Assembly (NCBI GenBank): GCA_019247255.1
Contig: JAFAPJ010000014.1
Span: forward strand, 1-5,611
Length of the DNA: 5,611 bases
Reading direction: 5' to 3'
From: Methylobacteriaceae bacterium
GTDB lineage: Bacteria; Pseudomonadota; Alphaproteobacteria; Rhizobiales; Beijerinckiaceae
The first letter of the stretch is position 1, and the number at the start of each line of letters is the position of its first letter. Below, in pieces: positions 5,497-5,611 of the stretch. The notes under the pieces were generated by a model that saw only the letters and a list, made by a program, of their open reading frames with translations, searched no databases and had not been told where the DNA came from. The position numbers and the translations under genes were made by a program.

Positions 5497-5611
5497 ATGA
5501 GCCCCATCCCCGACCCCGCCGCCGCGGCCCTCAGCCGGCGCACCTTCGCGATCATCTCGCACCCGGACGCCGGCAAGCCGACGCTGACCGAGAAGCTCCT
5601 TCTCTTCGGCG
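5497..5611 (+). CDS. prfC: Peptide chain release factor 3 (RF3), partial (N-terminus only)
   Basis: ATG 5497 begins a frame open to the window edge, giving 38 complete residues. RF3 is a translational GTPase that recycles RF1/RF2 from the ribosome after peptide release. Residues 14-38 ([14 protein letters not shown], then [10 protein letters not shown]) match the RF3 G1 region closely, leaving little doubt about identity. One residue is odd: P28 follows the P-loop lysine K27, where RF3 and other P-loop GTPases carry Thr or Ser (GKT/GKS) to bind magnesium. The codon is CCG at 5578-5580, one base from the expected ACG. The start has no visible Shine-Dalgarno, but it is the only ATG/GTG/TTG in frame after the upstream stop at 5416. 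The remaining GTPase and C-terminal domains lie outside the window. Confidence 0.92.
   Translation, partial: MSPIPDPAAAALSRRTFAIISHPDAGKPTLTEKLLLFG

Noticed and set aside
1..5611. CRISPR array, insertion sequence, tRNA, attachment site or phage genes
   Set aside because: No spaced direct repeats, transposase motifs, cloverleaf sequences or integrase genes were seen; gene content is conserved chromosomal core.

Overview
The window is GC-rich chromosomal DNA from an alphaproteobacterium, most likely of the order Hyphomicrobiales (Rhizobiales). The main evidence is the run chvI - chvG - hprK - EIIA(Man) - HPr, a conserved arrangement in that order. Further support comes from the short HprK lacking the N-terminal domain, the ExoS/ChvG-like sensor sequence, and GTG/TTG starts in a GC-rich background. 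Genus cannot be fixed from the sequence alone.

Layout. Bases 1-452 (minus strand) hold the 5' part of a HugZ-like/pyridoxamine-phosphate-oxidase-fold gene that runs off the left edge. Bases 453-682 are a divergent intergenic region with inverted repeats. Bases 683-4436 (plus strand) carry five co-directional genes: response regulator ChvI, sensor kinase ChvG, HPr kinase/phosphorylase HprK, a mannose-type EIIA, and HPr. Most junctions overlap or are a few bases apart; the one real gap is 81 bases before the EIIA gene. Bases 4405-5136 (minus strand) hold a ChaC-type gamma-glutamylcyclotransferase whose 3' end overlaps the HPr 3' end by 32 bases. Bases 5137-5496 have no conventional gene but hold a strong 11-bp hairpin, a second small hairpin, a GNRA-capped hairpin and a 23-codon minus-strand ORF behind an unusually long Shine-Dalgarno sequence. 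Bases 5497-5611 (plus strand) are the start of prfC (release factor 3), cut by the right edge.

How the genes work together. ChvG/ChvI is the rhizobial envelope and acid-stress two-component system (ExoS/ChvI in Sinorhizobium). HprK, EIIA(Man) and HPr form the regulatory end of a phosphotransferase system with no sugar permease here. HPr carries both the catalytic histidine (H27) and the HprK target serine (S58), so carbon/nitrogen status can be read into this module. Tight packing suggests that the two-component and PTS genes share transcription. ChaC and prfC appear to be independent neighbours.

Most of the window is conserved core genome. The parts that deserve another look are the structured region upstream of chaC with its small ORF, the proline in the prfC P-loop, the ambiguous chvG start, and the paired alternative hairpins before the EIIA gene.
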